Position numbers and translations under genes: made by a program. A stretch of 16,924 nt of DNA from NCBI GenBank assembly GCA_937871155.1, contig CALMXV010000302.1, positions 1 to 16,924 on the forward strand, read 5' to 3'. Below are positions 7,029 through 16,266 of this stretch, one piece after another (the first letter of the stretch is position 1; each line of letters starts with the position of its first letter). Under the pieces are notes generated by a model, which made no database searches, was not told where the DNA came from, and was given only the letters and a program-made list of their open reading frames with translations. The stretch comes from an uncultured Taibaiella sp. (lineage in GTDB: Bacteria; Bacteroidota; Bacteroidia; Chitinophagales; Chitinophagaceae).

Positions 7029-8177
7029 ATGAGTGATATTCAAAAATTTAAAGTAACCATAGATGGCATCACCATAGAAGTAGCTCCGGGTACGACTATA
7101 GTAGATGCTGCGCGAATGATTGGTGGCGATTTAGTTCCGCCCACCATGTGTTATTATTCTAAGCTGAAAGATACCGGAGGAAAATGCCGTACTTGTTTGG
7201 TAGAAGTAAGTAAAGGTTCTGAGAAAGACCCTAGACCCATGCCTAAGCTAGTAGCTAGCTGCCGCACCACAGTGATGGATGGTATGGAAGTGAAAAGTAT
7301 AACGAGTGATAAAGTAATTGATGCACGAGAAGGGGTTACTGAATTTTTATTAATCAATCACCCGATGGATTGCCCTGTTTGCGACCAAGCCGGTGAATGT
7401 AAATTACAAGACTTAAGCTACGAACATGGTGATGAAGGTACAAGGACAGAGTTTGTACGCCGCACATTTGAGCCGGAAGATTTAGGTCCTTATATTCAGC
7501 TGAACATGAATCGCTGTATCATGTGCTATCGTTGTGTATTTGCAGCAAAACAGTTGTGTGATGTAAGAGAACATGGTGTATTGAATCGTGGTTGGGATTC
7601 TCAAATCAGTACCTATATAGGCCAAGCACTAGATCATGAAATGGTAGGGAATGTAATAGACGTATGCCCTGTAGGCGCCTTGACTGATAAGACCTTTAGA
7701 TTCAAAAATCGTGTGTGGTTTACCAAACCGGTAGATGCTCATAGAGAGTGTGATACCTGCTGTGGCGAAGTAAGGCTCTGGATGAGAGGGGAAGAAGTAT
7801 ATCGGGTTACTGCTCGTAGAGACGAATATTGGGAAGTATTTGAAGCATCGAATGGTAAGACAGGGTGGGTATGTAATACTTGTCGTTTTCACAAAAAGAA
7901 AGCATCAGATTGGGTAATAGAAGGGCCTGCTAAAATCAACCGTCATAGTGTCATCACTCAAGGACATTACATTGGTGCCACCAATCCTCAAGAAAACTTA
8001 ATCAATGAGGTCATCGGTAAAGCTCCCAAACTTTTATTTGATATCCACAGTCAAAGTGATGTGAACCGGACAGAGATAGAACTATCGAAGATAAGTGGTC
8101 CGGCACATGCAGATGATTTCTTACCGAATCAAAAAATAGATCAAGAACGACTGCTTGAAGTGAGTAGGAAGAAATAA
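7029..8177 (+). CDS. nuoG: NADH-quinone oxidoreductase subunit G, short Fe-S-only form
   Basis: Iron-sulfur electron-wire subunit of complex I. It is 382 residues, against about 690-910 in enterobacteria and Thermus, because the molybdopterin-oxidoreductase-like C-terminal domain is absent. Cluster ligands seen are N1b [2Fe-2S] C41, C53, C56 and C78; the His-ligated [4Fe-4S] H111, C115, C118 and C124; and [4Fe-4S] C163, C166 and C169 with C213 (DVCPVGAL). A further cysteine set follows, CDTCC (241-245) and CNTC (282-285), where the N7 site lies in longer relatives but with different spacing. The last 90 residues (about 293-382) have no motif I recognise. The gene ends cleanly at TAA and is followed by a terminator, so I see no sign of a frameshift cutting off a longer protein. 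Short NuoG proteins are, as far as I know, common in Bacteroidota. Confidence 0.93.
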   Translation: MSDIQKFKVTIDGITIEVAPGTTIVDAARMIGGDLVPPTMCYYSKLKDTGGKCRTCLVEVSKGSEKDPRPMPKLVASCRTTVMDGMEVKSITSDKVIDAREGVTEFLLINHPMDCPVCDQAGECKLQDLSYEHGDEGTRTEFVRRTFEPEDLGPYIQLNMNRCIMCYRCVFAAKQLCDVREHGVLNRGWDSQISTYIGQALDHEMVGNVIDVCPVGALTDKTFRFKNRVWFTKPVDAHRECDTCCGEVRLWMRGEEVYRVTARRDEYWEVFEASNGKTGWVCNTCRFHKKKASDWVIEGPAKINRHSVITQGHYIGATNPQENLINEVIGKAPKLLFDIHSQSDVNRTEIELSKISGPAHADDFLPNQKIDQERLLEVSRKK

Positions 8178-8207
8178 AAAGTGTTTTTAAAAAATCATTC
8201 CATTACA

Positions 8208-8247
8208 AAACCGTCTCAGTGGTATTTACTGAGACGGTTTACTTTTT
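8208..8247 (+). terminator. Intrinsic terminator of the nuo operon
   Basis: A perfect 13-bp stem, AAACCGTCTCAGT (8208-8220) with ACTGAGACGGTTT (8228-8240), encloses a 7-nt loop and is followed by AC and five T (8243-8247). It lies 30 bp after the nuoG stop, between convergent genes. The T tract favours termination of rightward transcription; the leftward side has only a poor T tract. Confidence 0.88.
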
Positions 8248-8287
8248 AGAGGAAAAAATTAATAAAGAGGTAAAAGTTTGTTTGAAT

Positions 8288-10399
8288 TTAGTTTTTTACA
8301 AATCGAGTACTATACAGTTCATTTTCGGTTACTAACTTAACGAAGTAAATACCACTACTTAATGAATTGAGATCTATTTTTATCTTTGAAAGGTTATTGG
8401 CTGAATGTCGAGACAATGTTTTACCCATGATATCTGTAATGTGTATCGTAGCATTCTTAACATGATGGCTAAGCTCTACCATAATATAGTCTGTAGCAGG
8501 ATTAGGGGTTATGGATTTTATAGAAATCATTGACGAAACAGATTCATTGATGGCAATCACATTACTATAAGTAGTTTGTCCATTTAGGTCTATTTGTTTG
8601 AGACGGTAATAGTTCGTTCCATCCAATGGTTGTTCGTCAAGGTAGTTATATTTGTTGGTTCCAATAAAAGCTATATCCTGATTTTTCGCAGGTACAAAGG
8701 CTATAGAATTAAAAAGAACAGCATCTTGTGATCGTTCTAATTCAAATCCTTTATTATTAGATTCATTTTCTGTTTCCCATTCGAGGTGATTTTTCTTATT
8801 TATTTTTTTACCGGAGAAACTTACTAGGTTAATGGGTAAAGGATTGGTGCCATACTGAGCTGAAAATGCTAGTCTAAAATTGCCACCACTCACACTACTC
8901 AAGTCAACCCATGGCCCTGTAGCGCTGCCTAAATAAAAGGTCTTTCTTCGATTGTACGGAAGCTCCCATTCGCATAATACATTCATATTTGTAGCAGATT
9001 TTTGACGTACAGCAATATAAAAATCACCAGTAACTTGTACAGTACTTGGTAATAGAATAGAAGTAAATCCACTAGATGAAGGAGTGAAGGTAGCGGATGT
9101 ATATACAGGTGTTGTTCCTGGTGCACCACCAACACCATTATCTTCATAAACAAGTACAGCTACTGGCGCAGGAGTTAATACTGATGTAAAACCAATTGAT
9201 TGAACAAATTTGACTCCTGTATTCTTAACCTTTACTGCAAACTGCCCATTATTAGTAGTACCAATACTACTTGAGAAAGTTGAGTTAGAAGGAAAATGTT
9301 GATAAGATATAAAATCAGCAAGTGCCTCTTGAGGTAAGCTAATGCTATTGTTGGTAGTGTCTTGGTCGCCAGTTTGTGCTACTGAAATAGTTACTGTTTC
9401 CAAGCCAGAGCTGGATGGTAAAAATGCGGTAAAACTAACAAGCTCAGTATCTCCAGTTGCGAGGCTAGGTATCGTTTGTGTATTCGTAAAAGAATTGGCC
9501 CCACTAATTGTGAGGGTAACAGGGATGTTGGTAGCAATAGTAGAGCCTAAGTTACTGATAAGAGCTGAGGTTACTTGAGCATCATGATTTGTTGGAGCTT
9601 GACCATAGGAATAAACTGTTGTCACAGCAATATCAGTGGTAATAGGAGTAGGACTAAAACGAAAGGTAGTGCCACTTGAAGGTTTGTTCGTATTGAAGTA
9701 TTCTAATACTCTAGTAAAGTTTATCGAAGTAGCAGTATCTATTACAACAAGCATTGGAGGAAGTGCAGTAGTTCCCACTCCTCTTAGTCCGATGCTTGCA
9801 CCACCACTACTAGTACTTACGGTACTTGCAAGCGGACTATATACAAAATCGATGATGTTTGTAGTTTCATATAATTTCAACTGAAATGAAATGGCAGCAG
9901 TCGCAGCATTATAATCCCATTTTGCATTTGCCCATTCTATGGTCAATACACGTGAAGGAGCAGTGCCTGTCAGTTCATATTTGATATTTGATGTAGTTTG
10001 TAAATCCAAATCATCCCATAGTGGAGCTATGAGTGGTCGATTAGCTGCAACAGCAGTATAGCCTGTGCTGGAATTATATAAATGGGGTCCGGAATTTAAG
10101 CTGTTGTTCCAATAGCCACCACCTGTTGTAAAGCCAGTACCTAATGAGATAAAGCCATTAGAGTTTATATTAAAAGATGAGTAGCTTACACCATTAAAGT
10201 CAAAAGTAAATCCAATTGGAATTCCATTAGCAAACCCTTCATCAAAATTATTATAGCCTGTGACTGCCGTTAAAGTTGGTGATGTGCCTACTGCAATAGG
10301 TGTATAGGTTGCGGAAAGTTTACTAACCGTATAATTTACTTGTGCATGTGAAACACTAGCAATTACTAGTATCCATAAAATTAAGTTGAGTTTTTTCAT
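8288..10399 (-). CDS. T9SS-secreted surface protein with C-terminal sorting domain
   Basis: A 703-residue exported protein. Residues 1-19 form a Sec signal peptide ending SHAQ. Residues about 40-250 form a beta-rich domain beginning GIPIGFTFDFNG with SNGFISLG and PLIAPLWDDLD, a type seen in many Bacteroidota extracellular proteins. Residues about 255-360 look like a CARDB-type Ig-like domain (HDAQVTSALISNLGS, then DQDTTNNS). A further beta-rich region (about 365-525) and a segment with LEWETENESNNKGFELERS and NYYRLKQIDLNG follow; the latter commonly precedes Por sorting domains. The final about 75 residues (PNPATDYIMVEL, DIMGKTL, LSSGIYFVKL, FVKN end) are a type A T9SS sorting signal, normally cleaved when the protein is attached outside the outer membrane. 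No catalytic motif is visible, so a role in adhesion or surface structure is only a guess. It is convergent with nuoG. Confidence 0.85.
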   Translation of the reverse strand: MKKLNLILWILVIASVSHAQVNYTVSKLSATYTPIAVGTSPTLTAVTGYNNFDEGFANGIPIGFTFDFNGVSYSSFNINSNGFISLGTGFTTGGGYWNNSLNSGPHLYNSSTGYTAVAANRPLIAPLWDDLDLQTTSNIKYELTGTAPSRVLTIEWANAKWDYNAATAAISFQLKLYETTNIIDFVYSPLASTVSTSSGGASIGLRGVGTTALPPMLVVIDTATSINFTRVLEYFNTNKPSSGTTFRFSPTPITTDIAVTTVYSYGQAPTNHDAQVTSALISNLGSTIATNIPVTLTISGANSFTNTQTIPSLATGDTELVSFTAFLPSSSGLETVTISVAQTGDQDTTNNSISLPQEALADFISYQHFPSNSTFSSSIGTTNNGQFAVKVKNTGVKFVQSIGFTSVLTPAPVAVLVYEDNGVGGAPGTTPVYTSATFTPSSSGFTSILLPSTVQVTGDFYIAVRQKSATNMNVLCEWELPYNRRKTFYLGSATGPWVDLSSVSGGNFRLAFSAQYGTNPLPINLVSFSGKKINKKNHLEWETENESNNKGFELERSQDAVLFNSIAFVPAKNQDIAFIGTNKYNYLDEQPLDGTNYYRLKQIDLNGQTTYSNVIAINESVSSMISIKSITPNPATDYIMVELSHHVKNATIHITDIMGKTLSRHSANNLSKIKIDLNSLSSGIYFVKLVTENELYSTRFVKN

Positions 10400-10680
10400 A
10401 CTAATATTTTTGATTTATCAATTGAATTTATTCCTGCAAATTGTTGCTGAATTCAAATAAGCTGCATGAAGATAAAAACATATTTGATAATTGAAATTAT
10501 AAATTTTTGAGCAAGAGATGTCATATAACTACATCTAGCAATATTGCATTGATGAGAATTGTTGAATATATTTAAAATAAACCTCTAAATAAGGATACAT
10601 CTACTGTATAACTCCTCCTTCTGTAATCCTAGAAATTCAGTTATTTTGTTACTATCGAATTACAGAAAGAAAACGTGCAC
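10400..10680. other. Divergent spacer between the T9SS protein gene and dnaE
   Basis: This 281-bp, very AT-rich region must hold promoters for both flanking genes. I found no exact TAnnTTTG box on either strand; the closest on plus is TTATTTTG near 10640, one base off the consensus and without a good TTG partner. No RNA gene, repeat or credible small reading frame is seen. Confidence 0.5.
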
Positions 10681-13600
10681 ATGAAATTTTCCCATTTACA
10701 CAATCATACCCAATTTTCCTTATTAGACGGTGCTTCCAGTATTGCAAGACTGTATAAAAAAGCTATTGATGATGAAATGCCCGGCATGGCTATTACCGAC
10801 CATGGCAACATGTTTGGCGTGTTTGAATTTGTTTCTCAAGCTTGGAAAAACAAAAAACAAGTAGGCACCACTGAAGAGGGCAAACCCATAGAAGAACCGG
10901 TAGTAAAGCCTATCGTCGGTTGCGAATTTTACTTAGTAGAAAACAGACATAAAAGACAATTTTCAAAAGAAGATAAAGATCGTCGCTTCCATCAATTGTT
11001 TCTAGCAAAGAATGAAACCGGTTATAAAAACCTAGTGAAGCTTTGCTCCCTAGGCTATATGGAAGGGCTGTATGGAAAGTATCCAAGGATAGATAAAGAA
11101 CTTGTTGAACAATATCATGAGGGACTTATAGCTACTACATGCTGTATCGGAGCATCTGTACCAAAAGCCATTTTGCAAAAAGGGGAAGAAGCTGGTGAAG
11201 CTGAATTTCTTTGGTGGTTGAAATTGTTTGGAGATGATTTTTATGTAGAGTTCCAACGACACGGCATACCGGAACAAATCAAAGTGAACGAAGTATTAGT
11301 GAAGCTTGCCAAGAAATATAATGTCCCCATTATTGCCTCCAATGATTCGCATTATGTAGATGAGAAAGACAGCGAAGCCCATGAAATTTTGCTATGCATC
11401 AATACGGGTGAAAAGCTAAGTACGCCTACCAGTAAAGAATTTTCTGACGATGATGAAAATCGACCTAAGAACACACGATTCTCTTTCTTCAACAATCAGT
11501 TTTTCTTTAAGAATACAGCGCAAATGACAGAGTTGTTTAGCGATTTGCCCGAAGCTATAGAAAACACACAGTTGATAGTGGATAAGGTAAAGCCATTAAA
11601 ATTAGAGAGAGAAATATTACTACCACATTTCAAAGTACCTGATGCTTACAATAATGACCAAGATGCTTTTCTCGAACACTTAACTTGGAAAGGAGCACAA
11701 GAACGTTATTTGGAAGGGTTGACGCCGGAGATAGAAGAGCGTATCCGTTTCGAATTGTTTACCATCAAGACGATGGGTTTTGCTGGATACTTTCTTATCG
11801 TAGCCGATTTTATCAATCACGGAAAAGATATAGGGGTGTTTGTAGGTCCCGGTCGAGGTTCTGCTGCAGGCTCTGTAGTTGCTTATTGTACCGGAATCAC
11901 CAATATCGACCCAATAAAATATAAACTTCTATTTGAACGTTTCTTAAATCCGGAACGTAAGAGCATGCCCGATATCGATACCGATTTTGATGATGAGGGA
12001 AGACAGAAAGTGATAGACTATGTAGTAAAAAAATATGGGAAAAATCAAGTAGCACATATCGTTACCTATGGCACCATGGCAGCAAAGATGTCTATCAAAG
12101 ATGTGTCGCGCGTATTAGAATTGCCTTTGGCAGATGCTAACAGTCTTGCCAAACTAGTGCCTGATAAGCCGGGCATCTCATTGAAACGTGTGCTACATGC
12201 ACCATTGAAAGGAGATAATAGTCTTGAAACTAAAGAAGGATTGATTGCAGAAGATCTTTCCAATGTGGAGCTCATCCGTGAACAATACAATAACGAAGCA
12301 CTCTTACAATCTAAAGTATTGCATGAAGCAGAAGTGTTGGAAGGCTCAGTAAGAAATACAGGTATTCATGCAGCGGGTATTATCATTGCGCCCAAAGACC
12401 TTTCTGAACTATTGCCAGTAAGCGCTAGTAAGGATGTAGAATTGTTGATTACACAATTTGAAGGAAACATTATTGAGAATGCCGGCGTTATCAAAATGGA
12501 CTTTCTTGGCTTAAAGACGTTAACCATATTGAAGGATGCCTTAGCCTTAATCAAAAGAAATTTTAACATTGATATTGACCTTAACAACTTACCGCTTGAT
12601 GATAGAAAGACCTACGAACTATATCAACGAGGCGAGACTAACGGAACATTCCAGTTTGAAAGCCCTGGAATGCAGAAATACTTAAGAGAACTAAAGCCGG
12701 ATAAATTTGACGACTTGATTGCTATGAATGCTTTATATCGTCCCGGACCAATAGAGTATATACCCAATTTTATCAAAAGAAAACATGGACAGGAAGTCAT
12801 CACTTACGACCTGGCTGAAATGCAAGAATATTTGGAAGAGACGTATGGTATCACCGTCTATCAAGAACAAGTGATGTTGCTATCTCAAAAGCTGGCAGGC
12901 TTTAGCAAGGGAGATGCCGATGTACTTCGAAAAGCAATGGGTAAAAAGCAAAAGGAAGTGCTCGATAAGATGAAGAGTAAGTTTGTAGCTGGTGCTAAAG
13001 AAAAGGGACATGCTGAAAAAACACTTGATAAAATATGGACCGACTGGGAAGCTTTTGCACAATATGCCTTTAATAAATCACACTCTACTTGTTATGCTTT
13101 TGTAGCTTATCAAACAGCCTATCTTAAATCACACTATCCTGCAGAGTTTATGGCAGCGGTTCTCAACAGCCAAAATAGTATTGAGAAAATCACCTTCCAT
13201 ATGGAAGAATGTAAACGTATGGGCATTGAAGTACTAGGACCGGATGTCAATGAAAGTTTGAAAGGCTTTTCGGTACCCAAAGAAAATGTAATACGCTTTG
13301 GATTGAATGCGATTAAAGGCGTGGGTGAAGCGGCAGTAGAAGACATCATAGCTGAAAGAGAAGCGAATGCCAACTACCTGAATATTTTTGAATTTATAAA
13401 AAGAACCAATCAGCGAACCGTCAATAAGCGAAGCATAGAAAGTCTTGCATTAGCAGGAGCTTTTGACAACTTTAGAGAACTGCATCGTGCCCAGTATTTC
13501 TTCGCACCATCTACCGACCCTGTATCGGGTGTAGAGCGTTTAGTACGTTTTGGTAATCAGTATCAATCTAGCAATGCTATGACCGCCAATACACTTTTTG

Positions 13601-14304
13601 GAGCGGCTCATATGCCTGAAGTAAAGCCTCCAACAATGCCTGATTGCCCACGGTGGACCATCATTGAGCAATTGGATAAAGAAAAAGAAGTTGTTGGGAT
13701 TTATTTGAGTGCTCATCCTTTAGATGGCTTTAAATTCGAAATGGATAATTATGGATTTACACCAATAGCAAACATTGAGCAATACAAAGAAAAAACGATT
13801 CGTCTTGCTGGATTCATTACGGATGCTGGACATTTGACCACTAAAAAAGGAGCTCCTTTTGGAAAGATTGTGTTGAACGATTATTCCGGTAGCTTTGAAA
13901 TACCCTTCTGGAATGAGAACTATGTGAAGTATGGAAATTATATTCAGAATGGACAATTAATCATGGTACAAGGGGTATATAAAGAGCATAAGTATCGCTC
14001 GGGTGTGATGGAATTTCATATACAAAACATCAGTCTGCTAGATGATGTAAGAAGAATATTTACTAAAAAACTTTCGCTAGCAATCTCACTTCAACATATA
14101 GACCAAGAGTTTGTTGATTTCATCCATCAAAATCTTAAAATGCATCCTGGCAAAACGGATTTTCACATTCGTATCTATGATGAAGAAAATAAAATGCTAA
14201 CGACTGAGCTAAAACTTTCTTCACAGAAAATAGAAGTAAATGATTCTTTGATAAAATATTTATCGGACTCCGATCATATTTGGTATAAGCTAGAAGTAGA
14301 ATAA
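10681..14304 (+). CDS. dnaE: DNA polymerase III subunit alpha
   Basis: Catalytic subunit of the replicative DNA polymerase (C-family). It is 1207 residues from ATG 10681, in the usual DnaE range. The N-terminal PHP domain has HLHNHTQFSLLDG (5-17), ITDHGNMFG (38-46), GCEFYL (80-85) and ASNDSHYVD (219-227). The polymerase core has GPGRGSAAGS (389-398) and the catalytic PDIDTDF with D431 and D433. Palm and fingers blocks follow, for example GSVRNTGIHAAG and MNALYRPGPIEYIPNFI, then tandem helix-hairpin-helix (NAIKGVGEAAVEDI) and an OB-fold region (about 1035-1125). The frame also opens at a GTG at 10675, adding two residues, but ATG 10681 gives the standard MKFSHLHNH start. The next gene starts 58 bp downstream. 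Confidence 0.97.
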   Translation: MKFSHLHNHTQFSLLDGASSIARLYKKAIDDEMPGMAITDHGNMFGVFEFVSQAWKNKKQVGTTEEGKPIEEPVVKPIVGCEFYLVENRHKRQFSKEDKDRRFHQLFLAKNETGYKNLVKLCSLGYMEGLYGKYPRIDKELVEQYHEGLIATTCCIGASVPKAILQKGEEAGEAEFLWWLKLFGDDFYVEFQRHGIPEQIKVNEVLVKLAKKYNVPIIASNDSHYVDEKDSEAHEILLCINTGEKLSTPTSKEFSDDDENRPKNTRFSFFNNQFFFKNTAQMTELFSDLPEAIENTQLIVDKVKPLKLEREILLPHFKVPDAYNNDQDAFLEHLTWKGAQERYLEGLTPEIEERIRFELFTIKTMGFAGYFLIVADFINHGKDIGVFVGPGRGSAAGSVVAYCTGITNIDPIKYKLLFERFLNPERKSMPDIDTDFDDEGRQKVIDYVVKKYGKNQVAHIVTYGTMAAKMSIKDVSRVLELPLADANSLAKLVPDKPGISLKRVLHAPLKGDNSLETKEGLIAEDLSNVELIREQYNNEALLQSKVLHEAEVLEGSVRNTGIHAAGIIIAPKDLSELLPVSASKDVELLITQFEGNIIENAGVIKMDFLGLKTLTILKDALALIKRNFNIDIDLNNLPLDDRKTYELYQRGETNGTFQFESPGMQKYLRELKPDKFDDLIAMNALYRPGPIEYIPNFIKRKHGQEVITYDLAEMQEYLEETYGITVYQEQVMLLSQKLAGFSKGDADVLRKAMGKKQKEVLDKMKSKFVAGAKEKGHAEKTLDKIWTDWEAFAQYAFNKSHSTCYAFVAYQTAYLKSHYPAEFMAAVLNSQNSIEKITFHMEECKRMGIEVLGPDVNESLKGFSVPKENVIRFGLNAIKGVGEAAVEDIIAEREANANYLNIFEFIKRTNQRTVNKRSIESLALAGAFDNFRELHRAQYFFAPSTDPVSGVERLVRFGNQYQSSNAMTANTLFGAAHMPEVKPPTMPDCPRWTIIEQLDKEKEVVGIYLSAHPLDGFKFEMDNYGFTPIANIEQYKEKTIRLAGFITDAGHLTTKKGAPFGKIVLNDYSGSFEIPFWNENYVKYGNYIQNGQLIMVQGVYKEHKYRSGVMEFHIQNISLLDDVRRIFTKKLSLAISLQHIDQEFVDFIHQNLKMHPGKTDFHIRIYDEENKMLTTELKLSSQKIEVNDSLIKYLSDSDHIWYKLEVE

Positions 14305-14362
14305 TGGCTAGTAAAAAAAATTATGATTTGCTTCTACAATTTCTTTAGTTACTTTATAAACT

Positions 14363-16198
14363 ATGTGCAGCTTTAGATTGAAAGTGATAAGCTTGTTTTT
14401 GATGATGGTGTTAAGTGCCGTACTTGTCTTTGCACAGTCGGGAGAAACCAATGCAGAAAATGAATTAGCAAAAGCTAAGATGATGGTAGTACAGAAGGAT
14501 TACCCCAAAGCAATAGATGCCTATAAACATCTTTACCAAACAGCTACTAACAATACCGAAATCTATCAAGACTATCTTCAGGTTTTAATAGCTGCAAAAG
14601 AATATAAAGAAGCTGAAAGACTCATCGAGAACCAACAAAAACTGCGCCCTCAGGATGTATTACTCAACATAGACCTTGGAAGCCTTTATCTTACAATGGG
14701 CAAAGAGAAAAAAGCCTTATCCTATTTTGATGTAGCTATTTCAAAACTCAATGGTGATGATATGCTGACCACAAGAATGGCGGCAGCATTTAATAAAATT
14801 AATAGAACCGATTATGCTATTAAAACGTATGAGAAAGCTATCGAAATCCTTCGCTATCCTTACTTGTACGGAAATGAATTATCAAAACTATATGCAAAAG
14901 TAGGTGCCATAGAACAAGCAGTAAGTCTATTGATTGAGGTAGGACCTAGGCAGATAGGAACCGTAGAAGACACCAAAGCACAGTTGTTAGAAATTGTAGC
15001 CAATAACCCGAAAAGACTACAACAAACTCAAAAAATCTTAATCAAAAAAATCAATGAAAACCCATCCAATAATTTTTATTCAGAGCTTTTAACTTGGCTC
15101 TATACACAAAAGAATGATTGGGAGGGTGCTTTGCTACAGATACAAGCCATAGATGCTAGAAATAAAGACAACGGACAACGCGTTTTGGACTTTGCTAGGC
15201 TGGCACGAAAAGAAAAACAATATGATATAGCTATTCAAGCCATAGAGGCAATAATAGAAGAAGGGAAAGAACAACCTATCTATCCGATTGCCTTAGCAGA
15301 GAAGTTAGAAATTGGGATGATTAAGCTAGCGGAAGACATCAACAGTTCTCAGCAAACAATCACCAACTTGGCTACTTCTTTCGAAACTTATTTTAAAGAT
15401 TTCCCTCAAAATACCTCCACAGAAACATTGCTCCAATATGCTAAGCTAGAAGCACAATACAACAATAATGCAGCAAAAGCCATTTTGCTTTTAGAACAAG
15501 CTATTACCCAGCCATCAGCCACTAAAAATTTCATGGGTCGTGCAAAGCTTCAGCTTGGAGACTACTATATTCTACAAGGAAAAATATGGGAAGCATCGCT
15601 CACCTATAGCCAAGTGGACAAAGCCTTTAAAGAAGATATGCTGGGTGAAGAAGCCCGTTTTAGAAACGCGAAGCTTGCCTACTATCGTGGAGATTTTCAA
15701 TGGGCAGAAGGACAGCTCTCTGTTTTAAAGGCATCTACTTCTGAGTTGATAGCTAATGATGCTTTGCAACTATCAGTACTTATCATCGAAAACATTCCAC
15801 CGGATAGTAATCTTGTTCCATTACGACAATTTGCACATGCAGACTTATTACTTTTCCAAAATAAGGATATGGAAGCAGCCCGAGTTTTAGACAGTATTGC
15901 TAAGGTATACCCCAAACACCCGTTGATGGACGATATCTATATGTTACATGCTGCTATTGCCATCAAACACAAAGATTATAAACAAGCTTTAGAAAACTAT
16001 CAAATAGTAATTACTCAGTTTAGCAATGATGTGTTGGCTGATGATGCCACCTTCAAAACTGCTGAAATTTATGAGCTATACTTAAAACAACCAGAACAAG
16101 CCAAACATTATTTCGAAGAGCTAATCATTAAGTTTCCAGGTAGCACTTATATCCAAACAGCACGGATGAAGATTGCAGAATCCGCTGCTCCCTTATAG
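14363..16198 (+). CDS. Exported tetratricopeptide-repeat protein
   Basis: A 611-residue protein with a signal peptide at 1-24 (hydrophobic 8-23, cleavage expected in VFA-Q), so probably periplasmic. Nearly all of the rest reads as helical TPR-type repeats. Clear examples are AKMMVVQKDYPKAIDAYKHL (38-57), LGSLYLTMGKEKKALSYFD and LYAKVGAIEQAVSLL. The C-terminal pair (AIKHKDYKQALENYQIVITQ and AEIYELYLKQPEQAKHYFEE, then KFPGS) is of the YbgF/BamD type that follows D/P-rich helical turns. TPR arrays bind proteins, so it may be a scaffold for envelope complexes, but nothing points to a particular partner. It follows dnaE by 58 bp on the same strand and could share its transcript. It is convergent with ruvB. 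Confidence 0.85.
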   Translation: MCSFRLKVISLFLMMVLSAVLVFAQSGETNAENELAKAKMMVVQKDYPKAIDAYKHLYQTATNNTEIYQDYLQVLIAAKEYKEAERLIENQQKLRPQDVLLNIDLGSLYLTMGKEKKALSYFDVAISKLNGDDMLTTRMAAAFNKINRTDYAIKTYEKAIEILRYPYLYGNELSKLYAKVGAIEQAVSLLIEVGPRQIGTVEDTKAQLLEIVANNPKRLQQTQKILIKKINENPSNNFYSELLTWLYTQKNDWEGALLQIQAIDARNKDNGQRVLDFARLARKEKQYDIAIQAIEAIIEEGKEQPIYPIALAEKLEIGMIKLAEDINSSQQTITNLATSFETYFKDFPQNTSTETLLQYAKLEAQYNNNAAKAILLLEQAITQPSATKNFMGRAKLQLGDYYILQGKIWEASLTYSQVDKAFKEDMLGEEARFRNAKLAYYRGDFQWAEGQLSVLKASTSELIANDALQLSVLIIENIPPDSNLVPLRQFAHADLLLFQNKDMEAARVLDSIAKVYPKHPLMDDIYMLHAAIAIKHKDYKQALENYQIVITQFSNDVLADDATFKTAEIYELYLKQPEQAKHYFEELIIKFPGSTYIQTARMKIAESAAPL

Positions 16199-16266
16199 CA
16201 ATATTGAACGCTCCTTGAATGTCAATCTAATCAGATACTGAATTTTTATTAAAAAGTTTAGCTGCA

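Noticed and set aside
10638..10650. TTATTTTG as a dnaE promoter box
   Set aside because: It differs from TAnnTTTG at the second base, and no TTG lies at the right distance upstream.
16238..16261. Imperfect AT hairpin between the TPR gene and ruvB (CTGAATTTTT with AAAAAGTTTAG)
   Set aside because: It has one bulge and a wobble pair, is almost all A/T, and has no T run after it. It could be a weak bidirectional terminator, but I cannot support that.
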